Origin: Lysinibacillus xylanilyticus
GTDB taxonomy: Bacteria > Bacillota > Bacilli > Bacillales_A > Planococcaceae
NCBI RefSeq assembly: GCF_001183605.1
Contig: NZ_LFXJ01000010.1
Coordinates: 855,167-919,166, forward strand
DNA: 64,000 nucleotides
Direction: 5' to 3'
Within the stretch, counting starts at the first letter, position 1; the number at the start of each line of letters is the position of its first letter. The position numbers and the translations under genes are program-made. Positions 1-8,151 of this stretch are shown here, piece after piece. The notes under the pieces are model-generated. The model was given only the letters and a program-made list of their open reading frames with translations. It was not told the origin of the DNA and ran no database searches.

Positions 1-351
1 AGCTTGAATAACTTCTTCAACGCCAAGACCTTGTAATGTGTGAAGTAACGGGGCAAATCTGACTTCTAAATATTTCACATTTTCCATTGTTGCATTCTCA
101 AATAGCTCAAAAGTAATTCTTCTTAAATTCTCCTTAGACTGCATTACTAAATTAGGAAGAAAAAATCTTTTTAAATATTCATCAAGGGATTCGCATTCTA
201 ACGGAGCAATCAGCTCCTTTTGTAGTTCATCCTTATCAAAAGTGGGTAACTGAATGCCTTCCTTCTGTGCAATATCGATAATAGTTTCAGCCCTAAGACT
301 TCCATCCAAATGACAGTGTAGTTCAATTTTTGGCAATGTTAAAAAGTTCAT
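1..351 (-). CDS. add: adenosine deaminase, N-terminal part (cut by window edge)
   Basis: Enzyme that deaminates adenosine to inosine in cytosolic purine salvage. Translating the reverse strand from the ATG at 351 gives 117 codons without a stop. The first residues contain the family hallmark LPKIELHCHLDGSLR, whose HxH pair binds the catalytic zinc; further on VKYLEVRFAPLLH also fits the family. The start is supported by an AGGAGG-type ribosome site just upstream. The gene runs off the left edge, so the C-terminal two thirds, including the other zinc ligands, are not visible. An adenine riboswitch precedes it. Family assignment is firm; an adenine deaminase of the same superfamily is a less likely alternative. 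Confidence 0.88.
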   Translation of the reverse strand, partial: MNFLTLPKIELHCHLDGSLRAETIIDIAQKEGIQLPTFDKDELQKELIAPLECESLDEYLKRFFLPNLVMQSKENLRRITFELFENATMENVKYLEVRFAPLLHTLQGLGVEEVIQA

Positions 352-387
352 TTTTGACCTCCTGAAATAAATTATTAGATTTAAAAT

Positions 388-447
388 ACAAAAAAATTCC
401 TGACCACAAAGAAAATACAAGTATTGTACTTTCTTCGTAATCAGGAA
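388..447 (-). terminator. intrinsic terminator of the adenine riboswitch
   Basis: On the minus strand a long hairpin (arms ending TTCCTGA / TCAGGAA, interior stem with G-T pairs) is followed by seven T. Its 5' arm reuses the 3' half of aptamer helices P3 and P1, so ligand-bound aptamer and terminator are mutually exclusive, as in the B. subtilis pbuE switch. It implies that adenine turns the downstream gene on. Confidence 0.85.
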
Positions 448-497
448 TTTCGGTTCCTGGTAGAGACCCCCAAACCATATTATTGGGGTTATACGAA
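434..497 (-). promoter_or_regulatory. adenine-type purine riboswitch aptamer
   Basis: The minus strand shows the purine aptamer in order: P1 TTCGTA/TACGAA, P2 CCCC/GGGG with the AATATGG loop, junction TCTCTACC, P3 AGGAA/TTCCT with loop CCGAAA, and the J3/1 stretch GATTACGA. The ligand-discriminating base is U (GAUUA) and not C (GACUA), which marks adenine rather than guanine specificity. It sits directly upstream of the adenosine deaminase gene. Confidence 0.92.
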
Positions 498-526
498 TAT
501 TATTGAATTCATTTATGATTTTTAAT

Positions 527-555
527 ATGATAATAAAAAAATTTCGGATTGTCAA
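527..555 (-). promoter_or_regulatory. sigma-A promoter of the add riboswitch transcript
   Basis: Minus strand TTGACA (555-550), 17-base spacer, TATCAT (532-527), about 30 bases upstream of the aptamer. Confidence 0.7.
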
Positions 556-586
556 TATCGTTAGTTGAATAAGAGAAAACAGATAA

Positions 587-1111
587 TTAGATATTTATAT
601 AATCCATTACTTCTTGTATATAGTTTTCCAATGGTTGTCTTGTATTCACAGTGATACACCTATAGTTGGAGGGCTTTTTACTACTTTGAAGTGTATGGAT
701 AAAAGCAGTTTCTGATTTTACCTCTGCTATTTGGCTAATCATTCTCTCTCGATTTTTCAATCTATAATTTATCTCTTTGAAGTCATCAAGATAACACTCA
801 ATATATTTATATTTAACATTGTATTTAACTGACAGTTTTGTCCCTTTATCAATCAATTCTTCATATAGACACGGGCTATCAAGTATTACGCTATGTCCTT
901 GTGATAAATGAAATTCAACTAAGGACCAATCGATAATATAAGAAATCTTACCTGCAAGCTTAACATCGATTGAAACTTCATCAATAGAATTTAAAAGAGC
1001 CGATTTTACTATATCGTGGTCAATGATAATACCACCCGTTCTTTTAGCAATCTCACGAGAAAGAGTGGATTTTCCGGAACCAGGAAAACCTGACATTTGA
1101 ACGAAAAACAA
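587..1111 (-). CDS. P-loop kinase / AAA-type ATP-binding protein
   Basis: A 174-residue protein with a Walker A motif at residues 9-17 (GFPGSGKST) followed by a Walker B-like hydrophobic stretch ending IIIDHD, the layout of small nucleotide or small-molecule kinases of the zeta-toxin/AAA_33 type. The rest is charged and soluble, with no membrane segment. The start is TTG at 1111, chosen because GAGGGGTG lies at the right distance upstream and the ATG a few bases earlier is out of frame. It follows the Nudix gene on the same strand but a terminator separates them. Substrate is not predictable from sequence; antibiotic or sugar phosphorylation would be guesses. Confidence 0.75.
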   Translation of the reverse strand: MFFVQMSGFPGSGKSTLSREIAKRTGGIIIDHDIVKSALLNSIDEVSIDVKLAGKISYIIDWSLVEFHLSQGHSVILDSPCLYEELIDKGTKLSVKYNVKYKYIECYLDDFKEINYRLKNRERMISQIAEVKSETAFIHTLQSSKKPSNYRCITVNTRQPLENYIQEVMDYINI

Positions 1112-1150
1112 GCTTCATCACCCCTCTTCAATAAATTAAATAAAAGAAAG

Positions 1151-1170
1151 TAACCTGCGCCGTTAGTGAA
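1151..1170. repeat. 20-bp direct repeat, copy 1 (cassette-like boundary)
   Basis: Seventeen of 20 bases match the sequence at 1801-1820 in the same orientation. The two copies bracket the Nudix gene and its terminator at a distance of 650 bp. Confidence 0.6.
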
Positions 1171-1197
1171 AAAGCGACTGCTCTATTGAACAATCGC
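1168..1197 (-). terminator. terminator of the Nudix gene
   Basis: Minus strand hairpin GCGATTGTTC-AATA-GAGCAGTCGC (two G-T pairs) followed by TTTTT. Confidence 0.75.
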
Positions 1198-1220
1198 CCC
1201 CATTAGCTTAATAAGGGGAG

Positions 1221-1727
1221 TTAATTTTCGGAGGGAATATCTAACCACGTTTTATCCCATTGAAAGTATACTTCGTTATTGTCTGTTTGTGTAAATATAT
1301 GTTTCGGATAAGGTAAAGCTAATTCTGGCATATTATCTGGTTTAAAATACTGAAGATCATTAGTTTCATTATCTATTGGACATAGTTCTCCACTTTGAAT
1401 ATCACACTCAAACATAAAAACGTTATATTCCACTTTATGCCCGTTCGGATATTCGTAACGGAAATCTTTCCCACCAAATACTCCCATTAATCTCTTTGGC
1501 ACAACATATAATCCTGTCTCTTCTAACACCTCACGTACAACAGCTTGTGCAGGTGCTTCACCAATTTCTATTGCTCCTGCTGGGAGACTCCATTTCTCAC
1601 CATTACCTTTATTCTGCAACAAAATTTCTCCTCGTTTATTTCGAATAATTCCTACTACGCAAGGCATGAAAATTAATTCACTACCAACTTTATCTCTAAG
1701 TTCCTGATAGAAGTTAGAAATCCCCAT
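1221..1727 (-). CDS. Nudix hydrolase
   Basis: A 168-residue Nudix-fold pyrophosphohydrolase acting on a nucleoside diphosphate derivative. The Nudix box GX5EX7REUXEEXGU is complete around residues 51-73 (GAIEIGE ... REVLEETGL), preceded by the usual CVVGIIRNKRGEILLQ strand and KWSLPAG. The C-terminal part (EYNVFMFECD ... ELALPYPKHIF) resembles ADP-ribose pyrophosphatase-like proteins often annotated only as Nudix. Length is normal. It has its own terminator and is bracketed by a 20-bp direct repeat, suggesting an exchangeable accessory gene. Substrate unknown. Confidence 0.88.
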   Translation of the reverse strand: MGISNFYQELRDKVGSELIFMPCVVGIIRNKRGEILLQNKGNGEKWSLPAGAIEIGEAPAQAVVREVLEETGLYVVPKRLMGVFGGKDFRYEYPNGHKVEYNVFMFECDIQSGELCPIDNETNDLQYFKPDNMPELALPYPKHIFTQTDNNEVYFQWDKTWLDIPSEN

Positions 1728-1800
1728 ATTTGATTACCACCTTAATGAAAATAGTCTCAATACAAGTTCTATAAGATGTTTGGATTTTCCTCTTTTGTCC

Positions 1801-1820
1801 TAATCTGCACCGGTAGTGAA
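1801..1820. repeat. 20-bp direct repeat, copy 2 (cassette-like boundary)
   Basis: Partner of 1151-1170, same orientation, three mismatches. Between this copy and the cobalamin riboswitch promoter no gene is seen. Confidence 0.6.
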
Positions 1821-1937
1821 GTATTTATTTTTCTATGTACAATCTTTCTAGCAATATGGTAATTATCGATGTACGTAGTGCAGTATCTAAATGTAACTCA
1901 GAAACGTTGGAAGGAAATATACAATTTCACTAATATA

Positions 1938-1966
1938 TTGACACAAAAACCACTTTGTCGTAGATT
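1938..1966 (+). promoter_or_regulatory. sigma-A promoter of cobT leader
   Basis: TTGACA at 1938-1943, 17-base spacer, TAGATT at 1961-1966; lies just upstream of the cobalamin aptamer. Confidence 0.65.
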
Positions 1967-1982
1967 TAAAGTAATTGCATAA

Positions 1983-2140
1983 AAGCATTAGGTGCCCATT
2001 GCGGGAGAATAGGGAATAAAGTGAAAAACTTTAGCGGTCCCACCACTGTAAAAGGGAGTTTCATAGAGAATGCCACTAGCATCGTTCTGGGAAGGTTCTA
2101 TGAAATGTTGAAATTGAGCCAGGAGACCTGCCTAACTGCT
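1983..2140 (+). promoter_or_regulatory. adenosylcobalamin riboswitch
   Basis: The leader has the B12-box pattern: GGTGCC near 1991, AGCGGTCCCACCACTGTAA around 2031-2050, GCCACT at 2072-2077 and GAGCCAGGAGACCTGCC at 2115-2131. Order and spacing match class-I cobalamin aptamers. Cobalamin binding is expected to shut off cobT. Confidence 0.93.
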
Positions 2141-2163
2141 TCGGTTATATAGACGATGGAAAA

Positions 2164-2213
2164 GTCTGTAGTTTATTTGTTATGGAATAAACTACAGGCT
2201 TTTTATTTTTTTC
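2164..2213 (+). terminator. terminator of cobalamin riboswitch
   Basis: Hairpin GTCTGTAGTTTATT / AATAAACTACAGGC followed by TTTTTATTTTTTT, placed between aptamer and cobT: the expected off-state platform. Confidence 0.85.
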
Positions 2214-2263
2214 TCTAAATCATTCTTCAAGTAACAAGGGCAAAAAAGAAAGGGGAAATTTTC

Positions 2264-3319
2264 ATGCAATTATTACAACAGACGATTCAAAATATTCAAA
2301 GTGCTGACCACAAAATGATGGAGCAGGCAAGAGAACGCATCGATGCACTTTGCAAGCCTCCTGGAAGCTTAGGAAGACTAGAGACCCTTGCTGTACAATT
2401 ATCAGGGATTACAGGAGAACTATTTCCTGCGATTGATAAAAAAGCGATTATTGTCTGTGCCGCAGATCATGGTGTTTGTGATGAAGGGGTGACATCTAAT
2501 CCACAAAATGTGACGGTCTTTCAAACATTAAATTTTCCAAGAGGAAGGACGGGTGTTTGTGCCGTAGCGAAAATAACAAATGCAAAAATTGTTACGGTAG
2601 ACGTTGGCGTAAAAGAGGATATTCCGCATGATGCTGGTGTCATCATAAAAAAGATTAAATATGGAACGGACAATATGGCGAAAGGTCCTGCTATGTCAAG
2701 GGAAGAAGCCATTCAATCCATTGAAGTAGGAATTGAAGTAGCTACGGAAGAAATAAACAAGGGGATAAATGTACTCGGGACGGGTGAAATGGGCATTGGT
2801 AATACAACACCGAGTGCTGCAATATTATCGGTTCTTCGCGAATGTCATCCGAATGAAGTGACAGGCTTCGGTGCAGGCGTTGGGCCAGGGGGGATAGCAC
2901 ATAAAGTAGAAGTCATTTACAATGCTATTGCATTAAACAAACCAAATCGTCATGATGCTATTGATATTCTTGCAAAAGTTGGTGGATTAGAAATAGGCGC
3001 TATGGCTGGAGTGATACTTGCCGCAGCAGCGCATCGCAAGCCTGTTGTTATTGATGGCTTTATTTCTACTATTGCTGCTCTTATTGCATACGAACTCGAA
3101 CCAAACGTAAAAGACTATATCATTCCTTCGCATGCCTCTGAAGAACCAGGTGCAAAAATTGCCGCTGAAATGCTCGGAATTGAACCGATGCTGCAAATGA
3201 ATATGCGATTAGGTGAGGGCTCTGGTGCAGCGTTAGCCTTTCCTATTTTAGATGCAGCATGCTCTATGATGAAAAACATGGCTACATTAGAGGAATCTAT
3301 GTTGCTGTTGAAAAAGTAA
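2264..3319 (+). CDS. cobT: nicotinate-nucleotide--dimethylbenzimidazole phosphoribosyltransferase
   Basis: Makes alpha-ribazole 5'-phosphate from nicotinate mononucleotide and 5,6-dimethylbenzimidazole for the lower loop of cobalamin. The 351-residue length is typical. Signatures are KPPGSLGRLE (about 31-40), CAADHGV, the phosphate-binding GTGEMGIGNTTPSA (about 172-185) and RLGEGSGAAL near the C-terminus with the expected catalytic Glu at about 318. A strong ribosome site (AAAGGGGAAA) precedes the ATG. No other corrin gene is adjacent, so the gene alone fits salvage or lower-ligand remodelling. Controlled by the cobalamin riboswitch in its leader. Confidence 0.96.
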   Translation: MQLLQQTIQNIQSADHKMMEQARERIDALCKPPGSLGRLETLAVQLSGITGELFPAIDKKAIIVCAADHGVCDEGVTSNPQNVTVFQTLNFPRGRTGVCAVAKITNAKIVTVDVGVKEDIPHDAGVIIKKIKYGTDNMAKGPAMSREEAIQSIEVGIEVATEEINKGINVLGTGEMGIGNTTPSAAILSVLRECHPNEVTGFGAGVGPGGIAHKVEVIYNAIALNKPNRHDAIDILAKVGGLEIGAMAGVILAAAAHRKPVVIDGFISTIAALIAYELEPNVKDYIIPSHASEEPGAKIAAEMLGIEPMLQMNMRLGEGSGAALAFPILDAACSMMKNMATLEESMLLLKK

Positions 3320-3365
3320 CTTTAGTCGCTGCCATGGATGCGCGGTGTTTTTGATAAATTAGAAT

Positions 3366-3402
3366 AAAAAACAAGCCCAAATCTGATTTTGGGCTTGTTA
3401 TT
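3366..3402. terminator. bidirectional terminator between cobT and the TRIC-like gene
   Basis: Hairpin AACAAGCCCAAA / TTTGGGCTTGTT (3370-3399) with A-rich left and T-rich right flanks; serves cobT (+) and the convergent gene (-). Confidence 0.85.
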
Positions 3403-3416
3403 ATGCAGCAGTATAG

Positions 3417-4022
3417 CTATGCTCGATTCAACTTCCGTAACGGTAAACGCCATTTCTTCATATATGAAAGTATTCTAAGTACTGTGATCACACCAAATAA
3501 TACATATAAAAAGATATCCCCTGAGAATTGTTGAAGTCCGATGATAAGCCCAGCTAGTGCTGCCCAAACACCATAGATTTCATCACGGAGGACTAATGGT
3601 TGTCGTCTAGCTAATAAATCGCGAATAATTCCACCACCTGACCCTGTTAAGACAGCAGCTACAACAATGGCACTAATAGGCATGTCGAGCTTCACAGCAT
3701 AAAGGGCACCTTGAATCGCAAATGCCGATAATCCAATAGCATCAGTGAAATTGCCCCAGCGATGCCAATGCTGAATGAGTCGATGTGGAAATATGAAAAA
3801 AATTGTAATGGCTGCAATGGCAATCTGGAACATCATGTCTTGCCCCCACAGTGTTGTTACAGGTAAACCTATCAGTAGATTTCGTATAGCTCCACCACCA
3901 AAAGCAGTTACGATACCGAGTATATATACACCGAATAAATCGTATTCTTCCTCCATTGCAATTATTGCCCCGGAAATAGCGAAGGCAATTGTTCCGATGA
4001 TACTAAAAAACTCCCAAGCCAA
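3417..4022 (-). CDS. UPF0126 / TRIC-family membrane protein (YvgT/YicG type)
   Basis: A polytopic membrane protein built of two repeated three-helix units, each carrying the family glycine motif: GGGAIRNLL in the first and GSGGGIIRDLL in the second. Bacterial members belong to the trimeric cation channel fold; a glycine uptake role has been proposed for some. I start it at TTG 4022 because AAGGGGTG lies seven bases upstream and relatives begin M-T/A-W-E-F; the ATG at 4049 has no visible ribosome site. Stands alone, convergent with cobT. Substrate remains open. Confidence 0.82.
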   Translation of the reverse strand: MAWEFFSIIGTIAFAISGAIIAMEEEYDLFGVYILGIVTAFGGGAIRNLLIGLPVTTLWGQDMMFQIAIAAITIFFIFPHRLIQHWHRWGNFTDAIGLSAFAIQGALYAVKLDMPISAIVVAAVLTGSGGGIIRDLLARRQPLVLRDEIYGVWAALAGLIIGLQQFSGDIFLYVLFGVITVLRILSYMKKWRLPLRKLNRA

Positions 4023-4325
4023 CCCTTTCACCCCTTGTGAATAAATCATTTCATGTTGTTGTAGATTACATACTAGAAAACTTTAAAGTTACCTTTTTGT
4101 ATCTAGAAGTTTTTGCAAAGTAAAGCATCGACTTACGATTTGGAATTATCAGATATCAAATATCTTATTATAGCAGAATTAAATAGATTAAGTTCGTTAT
4201 TTAGTTTATCGCCAAATGAAAATTAGAAACAAGAAGAATACCCGCGCTTTCAAAGCAAATTTTGCAGGTAAGCTCACAAATTGTTAAGATAAGATTTGAA
4301 CAAATGTGAAATGGAGAATAACATA

Positions 4326-5576
4326 ATGACTTTTACAACCAATTTATCAGAAGAAACACTAGCGTTAGCTGCTAAAATAGAAGAAAGGGTACGCCCTTTT
4401 CATGCAAAGGTAGAAGACATGGCGTTCTTCAATCAACAAAAAGTGCTTGCTGCATTCCGAAAGCATCAAGTGAGTGATTATCATCTGCACCCGTCTAATG
4501 GTTATGGCTATGATGATGAGGGGCGTGACAATCTAGAACGAGTGTATGCAGAGGTCTTTGGAGCGGAGGCTGCTATTGTACGTCCGCAAATTATTTCTGG
4601 TACACATGCAATCACACTTAGCTTATTCGGAGTGCTTCGTCCTGGTGATGAATTACTTTATATTTCGGGTCAGCCGTATGACACATTGCAATCAATAGTT
4701 GATGGTGGAGACAAGGATACTGGCTCGTTAAAAGATTATAAAATCGGTTATAGCCATGTGGATTTAATCGATAATCAAGAGATAGATTGGGAAGGTGTTG
4801 CAGCTGCAATTACACCAAACACAAAAATGATTGCTATCCAACGTTCGAAGGGCTATGCAACACGCCCATCCTTTACCATTTCACAAATTGCAGACATGTG
4901 TGCAAAAATCCGTGAAATAGCGCCAAATGCAGTTATTTTCGTTGACAATTGCTACGGTGAATTTGTTGAGGCACAGGAACCAACAGAGGTTGGGGCTGAT
5001 TTAATGGCAGGCTCACTCATTAAAAATCCTGGTGGAGGCTTAGCGAAAATTGGTGGTTATATTGCGGGTCGTGCAGATTTAGTAGAGAAATGTGCTTATC
5101 GTATGACGTCACCAGGTATTGGTGCTGAAGCAGGAGCAACATTAAATACGCTTGGTGATTTCTATCAAGGATTTTTCCTTGCACCACATGTTGTATCTCA
5201 AGCATTAAAAGGTGCCATCTTCACGGCGGCTATGCTAGGAGAGATCGGCATGAATACATCACCAAGCTATGATGCTAATCGTACGGATTTAATTCAATCG
5301 GTTTCTTTCCAAACTGCGGAACAAATGATTGCTTTTTGCCGTGAAATTCAAGCGAACTCACCAATTAATGCGCATTATGCACCAGAGCCGGCGTATATGC
5401 CTGGCTATGAAGATGATGTCATCATGGCAGCTGGAACATTCATTCAAGGTTCCAGTATTGAGCTTACAGCAGACGGTCCTATTCGTCCGCCATTTACAGC
5501 ATTTATTCAAGGTGGGTTAACATATGAGCACGTAAAATTTGCAATTTGTAGTGCTGTTCAAAAAATCCAAAAATAG
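4326..5576 (+). CDS. ynbB: PLP-dependent methionine gamma-lyase family protein (YnbB)
   Basis: A fold-type I PLP enzyme, historically called aluminium resistance protein. The lysine expected to bind PLP is in SLIKNPGGGLA, with the preceding aspartate in VIFVDNCYGEF. The N-terminal region contains HPSNGYGYDDEGRD, also typical of the family. I use the ATG at 4326, eight to ten bases after GGAG; the ORF is open to 4296 but relatives lack those residues. It stands immediately upstream of glnR-glnA as in B. subtilis. The physiological reaction is not established. Confidence 0.87.
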   Translation: MTFTTNLSEETLALAAKIEERVRPFHAKVEDMAFFNQQKVLAAFRKHQVSDYHLHPSNGYGYDDEGRDNLERVYAEVFGAEAAIVRPQIISGTHAITLSLFGVLRPGDELLYISGQPYDTLQSIVDGGDKDTGSLKDYKIGYSHVDLIDNQEIDWEGVAAAITPNTKMIAIQRSKGYATRPSFTISQIADMCAKIREIAPNAVIFVDNCYGEFVEAQEPTEVGADLMAGSLIKNPGGGLAKIGGYIAGRADLVEKCAYRMTSPGIGAEAGATLNTLGDFYQGFFLAPHVVSQALKGAIFTAAMLGEIGMNTSPSYDANRTDLIQSVSFQTAEQMIAFCREIQANSPINAHYAPEPAYMPGYEDDVIMAAGTFIQGSSIELTADGPIRPPFTAFIQGGLTYEHVKFAICSAVQKIQK

Positions 5577-5585
5577 ATAAATAAA

Positions 5586-5618
5586 AAACTATTCAAAATG
5601 TCCATTTTGAATAGTTTT
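5586..5618 (+). terminator. terminator of ynbB
   Basis: Hairpin ACTATTCAAAATG / CATTTTGAATAGT, close to perfect, followed by TTTTTT. Confidence 0.88.
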
Positions 5619-5675
5619 TTATTTATGGATGAAAAGTTGAAGATATCATTTGTTGAAACGTAGCAATGTATATAA

Positions 5676-5732
5676 GTTGATTGGACATCGGACGCCCTCA
5701 GAAAAGCCCAAGTTGAAATGGAAATCAACTCC
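5676..5732. repeat. short copy of a Bacillales intergenic repeat
   Basis: GTTGATTGGA ... CATCGGACGCCC ... GGAAATCAACTCC matches the ends and core of the longer element at 49590-49685 with an internal deletion. No gene is present here. Confidence 0.6.
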
Positions 5733-5798
5733 TACCTTAAGATAATAAACTTAGTATTTTACAATTTTTAATCATTTCAAAAAAATTATTTTATTACA

Positions 5799-5815
5799 TG
5801 TTAGGAAACCTTACA
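5799..5815 (+). promoter_or_regulatory. GlnR/TnrA operator
   Basis: TGTTA-N7-TTACA is an exact match to the TGTNA-N7-TNACA consensus. It ends eight bases before the -35 element of the glnR promoter, the arrangement known for glnRA in Bacillus, so feedback repression under nitrogen excess is expected. Confidence 0.93.
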
Positions 5816-5822
5816 TGAATGG

Positions 5823-5851
5823 TTGACAGTATAAATTTTTCGTTATATTAT
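5823..5851 (+). promoter_or_regulatory. sigma-A promoter of glnRA
   Basis: TTGACA (5823-5828), 17-base spacer, TATTAT (5846-5851). Confidence 0.78.
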
Positions 5852-5875
5852 TAGCAGGTATTGGAGGGGACTTAA

Positions 5876-6250
5876 ATGAGTCGTGAAATTAGACGAACTA
5901 TGCCGTTGTTATCTATGAATATCGTAATGCAATTGACTGAGCTTTCGGCACGTCAGATTCGTTATTATGAAGAACACCATTTAATTGAGCCGCACCGAAC
6001 AGAAGGCAACCGACGAATGTTTTCATTAAATGACGTCGATATACTGCTGGAAATTAAAGATTACTTGGAACAGGGCATGAACATGGCAAAAATTAAAAAG
6101 CTGTTCTCTAAAAAGAATGAACCTGTTTCAACAGATGAACCTAATTTAAGTGACTCAGAATTACGTCGCATCATGCGTGAGGAAATGCTTCAAGCGCAGC
6201 GCATGCAAAAATCATCCATCCGTCGTGGGGATTTATCTCGATTCTATTAA
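5876..6250 (+). CDS. glnR: MerR-family nitrogen regulator GlnR
   Basis: Repressor of glutamine synthetase and other nitrogen genes. The 124-residue protein has the MerR winged helix at residues 18-80 with TELSARQIRYYEEHHLIEP and the R-R-x-F-S wing, followed by a short polar C-terminal tail (LRRIMREEMLQAQRM ...), the part that in B. subtilis GlnR senses the feedback-inhibited glutamine synthetase. GGAGGGG precedes the ATG. glnA follows after a short gap, and the GlnR operator is upstream, so the operon is autoregulated. Confidence 0.96.
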   Translation: MSREIRRTMPLLSMNIVMQLTELSARQIRYYEEHHLIEPHRTEGNRRMFSLNDVDILLEIKDYLEQGMNMAKIKKLFSKKNEPVSTDEPNLSDSELRRIMREEMLQAQRMQKSSIRRGDLSRFY

Positions 6251-6334
6251 TAAAAGGCAACATCATTAATTACTTTATTAATAGGGTAGGGTAATGATAA
6301 AAAAGCTAGACAATTTATAGGAGTGTGGAAAACT

Positions 6335-7669
6335 GTGGGTAAATACACAAAAGAGGACATTAAACGTCTAATCGAAGAAAAAAATGTAAACTTTATACGT
6401 CTACAATTTACAGATATTCTTGGCACAATCAAAAATGTTGAGATTCCTGTAAGCCAATTAGACAAAGCTCTTGAAAACAAAATGATGTTTGATGGCTCTT
6501 CCATTGAAGGCTTCGTACGTATCGAAGAATCAGATATGTATTTATATCCTGACCTAGATACTTTCGTAGTGTTCCCTTGGACTTCTGAAAAAGGGAAAGT
6601 AGCACGTTTCATCTGTGATGTATACACTGCTAAAGGCGAGCCGTTTGCTGGTGACCCACGTAACAACTTAAAACGTATCCTTAAAAAAATGGAAGATATG
6701 GGCTTCTCAAGCTTCAACTTAGGGCCTGAGCCAGAATTCTTCTTATTCAAATTAGATGCAAAAGGTGAACCAACACTAGAAGTAAATGACCACGGTGGTT
6801 ATTTCGACTTAGCACCAACTGATCTTGGTGAAAACTGCCGTCGTGATATCGTATTAGAGCTAGAAGAAATGGGCTTCGAAATTGAAGCATCTCACCATGA
6901 GGTAGCTCCAGGACAACACGAAATTGACTTTAAATATGCAGATGCAATTACAGCTTGTGACAATATCCAAACGTTCAAATTAGTTGTTAAAACAATTGCT
7001 CGTAAACACGGTTTACATGCTACATTTATGCCAAAACCATTATTCGGTGAAGCTGGCTCTGGTATGCACTTCAACGTTTCATTATTTAAAGGTAAAGAGA
7101 ATTCATTCTACGATGAATCTACTGAACTAGGTCTTTCTGAAACAGCAATGCAATTCATGGCAGGTGTCCTTGCTCACGTTCAAGGCTTCACAGCTGTGAC
7201 AAACCCAACAGTTAACTCTTATAAACGTCTTGTACCAGGTTATGAAGCGCCATGTTATGTTGCGTGGTCAGCTCAAAACCGTTCACCACTTATCCGTATC
7301 CCATCAGCACGTGGTCTTTCAACTCGTGTAGAAGTACGTTCTGTGGACCCATCTGCTAACCCATATTTAGCAATGGCTGTTATTTTAGAAGCTGGTCTAG
7401 AAGGTATTCGCAGTAACTTAACACCACCAGCTGCTATTAACCGTAACATCTACGTGATGTCTGATGAAGAGCGTAAAGCGAATGGTATTGCAAACTTACC
7501 ACCAGCACTTGACGATGCTTTAGCGTTACTTGCACAAGATAAAGTAGCTCAAGCAGCTTTAGGCGAGCATATCTATGCAAACTTTAAAGAAGCAAAAGAA
7601 ATCGAGTTTGACATGTATCGTACAACAGTACACCAATGGGAACGCGATCAATATTTAAAAATGTACTAA
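6335..7669 (+). CDS. glnA: type I glutamine synthetase
   Basis: Condenses glutamate and ammonia with ATP to glutamine; in Firmicutes it is also a signal partner of GlnR and TnrA. The start is GTG at 6335, twelve bases after AGGAG, giving MGKYTKEDI and 444 residues, the same length as in B. subtilis; the upstream in-frame GTG at 6323 lies inside the ribosome site. Visible motifs include [45 protein letters not shown] and NRSPLIRIP. It lies 84 bases after glnR in the same transcript and ends at a strong terminator. Confidence 0.97.
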   Translation: MGKYTKEDIKRLIEEKNVNFIRLQFTDILGTIKNVEIPVSQLDKALENKMMFDGSSIEGFVRIEESDMYLYPDLDTFVVFPWTSEKGKVARFICDVYTAKGEPFAGDPRNNLKRILKKMEDMGFSSFNLGPEPEFFLFKLDAKGEPTLEVNDHGGYFDLAPTDLGENCRRDIVLELEEMGFEIEASHHEVAPGQHEIDFKYADAITACDNIQTFKLVVKTIARKHGLHATFMPKPLFGEAGSGMHFNVSLFKGKENSFYDESTELGLSETAMQFMAGVLAHVQGFTAVTNPTVNSYKRLVPGYEAPCYVAWSAQNRSPLIRIPSARGLSTRVEVRSVDPSANPYLAMAVILEAGLEGIRSNLTPPAAINRNIYVMSDEERKANGIANLPPALDDALALLAQDKVAQAALGEHIYANFKEAKEIEFDMYRTTVHQWERDQYLKMY

Positions 7670-7676
7670 TTAAAAG

Positions 7677-7707
7677 CGTTGGAGCTGTGAGGCTCCAACG
7701 TTTTTTT
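7677..7707 (+). terminator. terminator of glnRA
   Basis: CGTTGGAGC-TGTGA-GGCTCCAACG followed by seven T. Confidence 0.93.
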
Positions 7708-7774
7708 GTGCACCTATCACCAAATGGCCGAGACAGTATGCTATAAACAACCCTTATTCTCTATTCTCAAATAA

Positions 7775-8047
7775 GCTTCAATTAGAATAGGTCATGATAA
7801 GACACAATTTAAGGCCTGTCCACCGACATGTGGTGCAGCAGCGGTAATAGTATGTAGGGACCGATTTGCTACAAGACATAATGTCAATAAAACCGTGAAA
7901 ATTATTGCTCAATTTATGACAATTGATTTACCGAATAGTCATGAGGATAGTGTGCATTTAGCCGGCTATGATATGAAGGGACGTCCTGCTCAACAGGTGA
8001 TACTTGGCGGCGTATGTGTAGGAGCAATGTATAGCAGGGGGAAATAA
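7775..8047 (+). pseudogene. remnant of an SCP-x type thiolase
   Basis: An open stretch with no start codon or ribosome site encodes CPPTCGAAAVIVC, then IIAQFMTIDLPN and SVHLAGYDM, a run that matches the middle of sterol carrier protein x thiolases (C-P-x-T-C-D-G-A-A-A, then V-G-Y-D-M). After AQQV it jumps straight to LGGVCVGAMYSRGK and a stop, which corresponds to the C-terminal end of the same family. About 100 residues, with the active-site HDCF region, are therefore deleted internally and the N-terminal part is missing. A terminator in front means it is probably not transcribed from glnA. Confidence 0.7.
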
Positions 8048-8110
8048 ATCCATAACTTTGTATCAATTCAAGAATGTACTAATGACGAAATTCTAATCTA
8101 CACTAATAGT

Positions 8111-8148
8111 AAGAAAGCGATAGGGAAAACAAGCCCCATCGCTTTCTT
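8111..8148 (-). terminator. hairpin downstream of the coat-protein gene
   Basis: GAAAGCGAT / ATCGCTTTC arms around a 19-base loop. The trailing T-run is weak on either strand, so it may act as a modest terminator. Confidence 0.5.
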
Positions 8149-8151
8149 CTA

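Noticed and set aside
6247-6750. 167-residue minus-strand frame over glnA
   Set aside because: Shadow of a highly conserved gene; no ribosome site or similarity.
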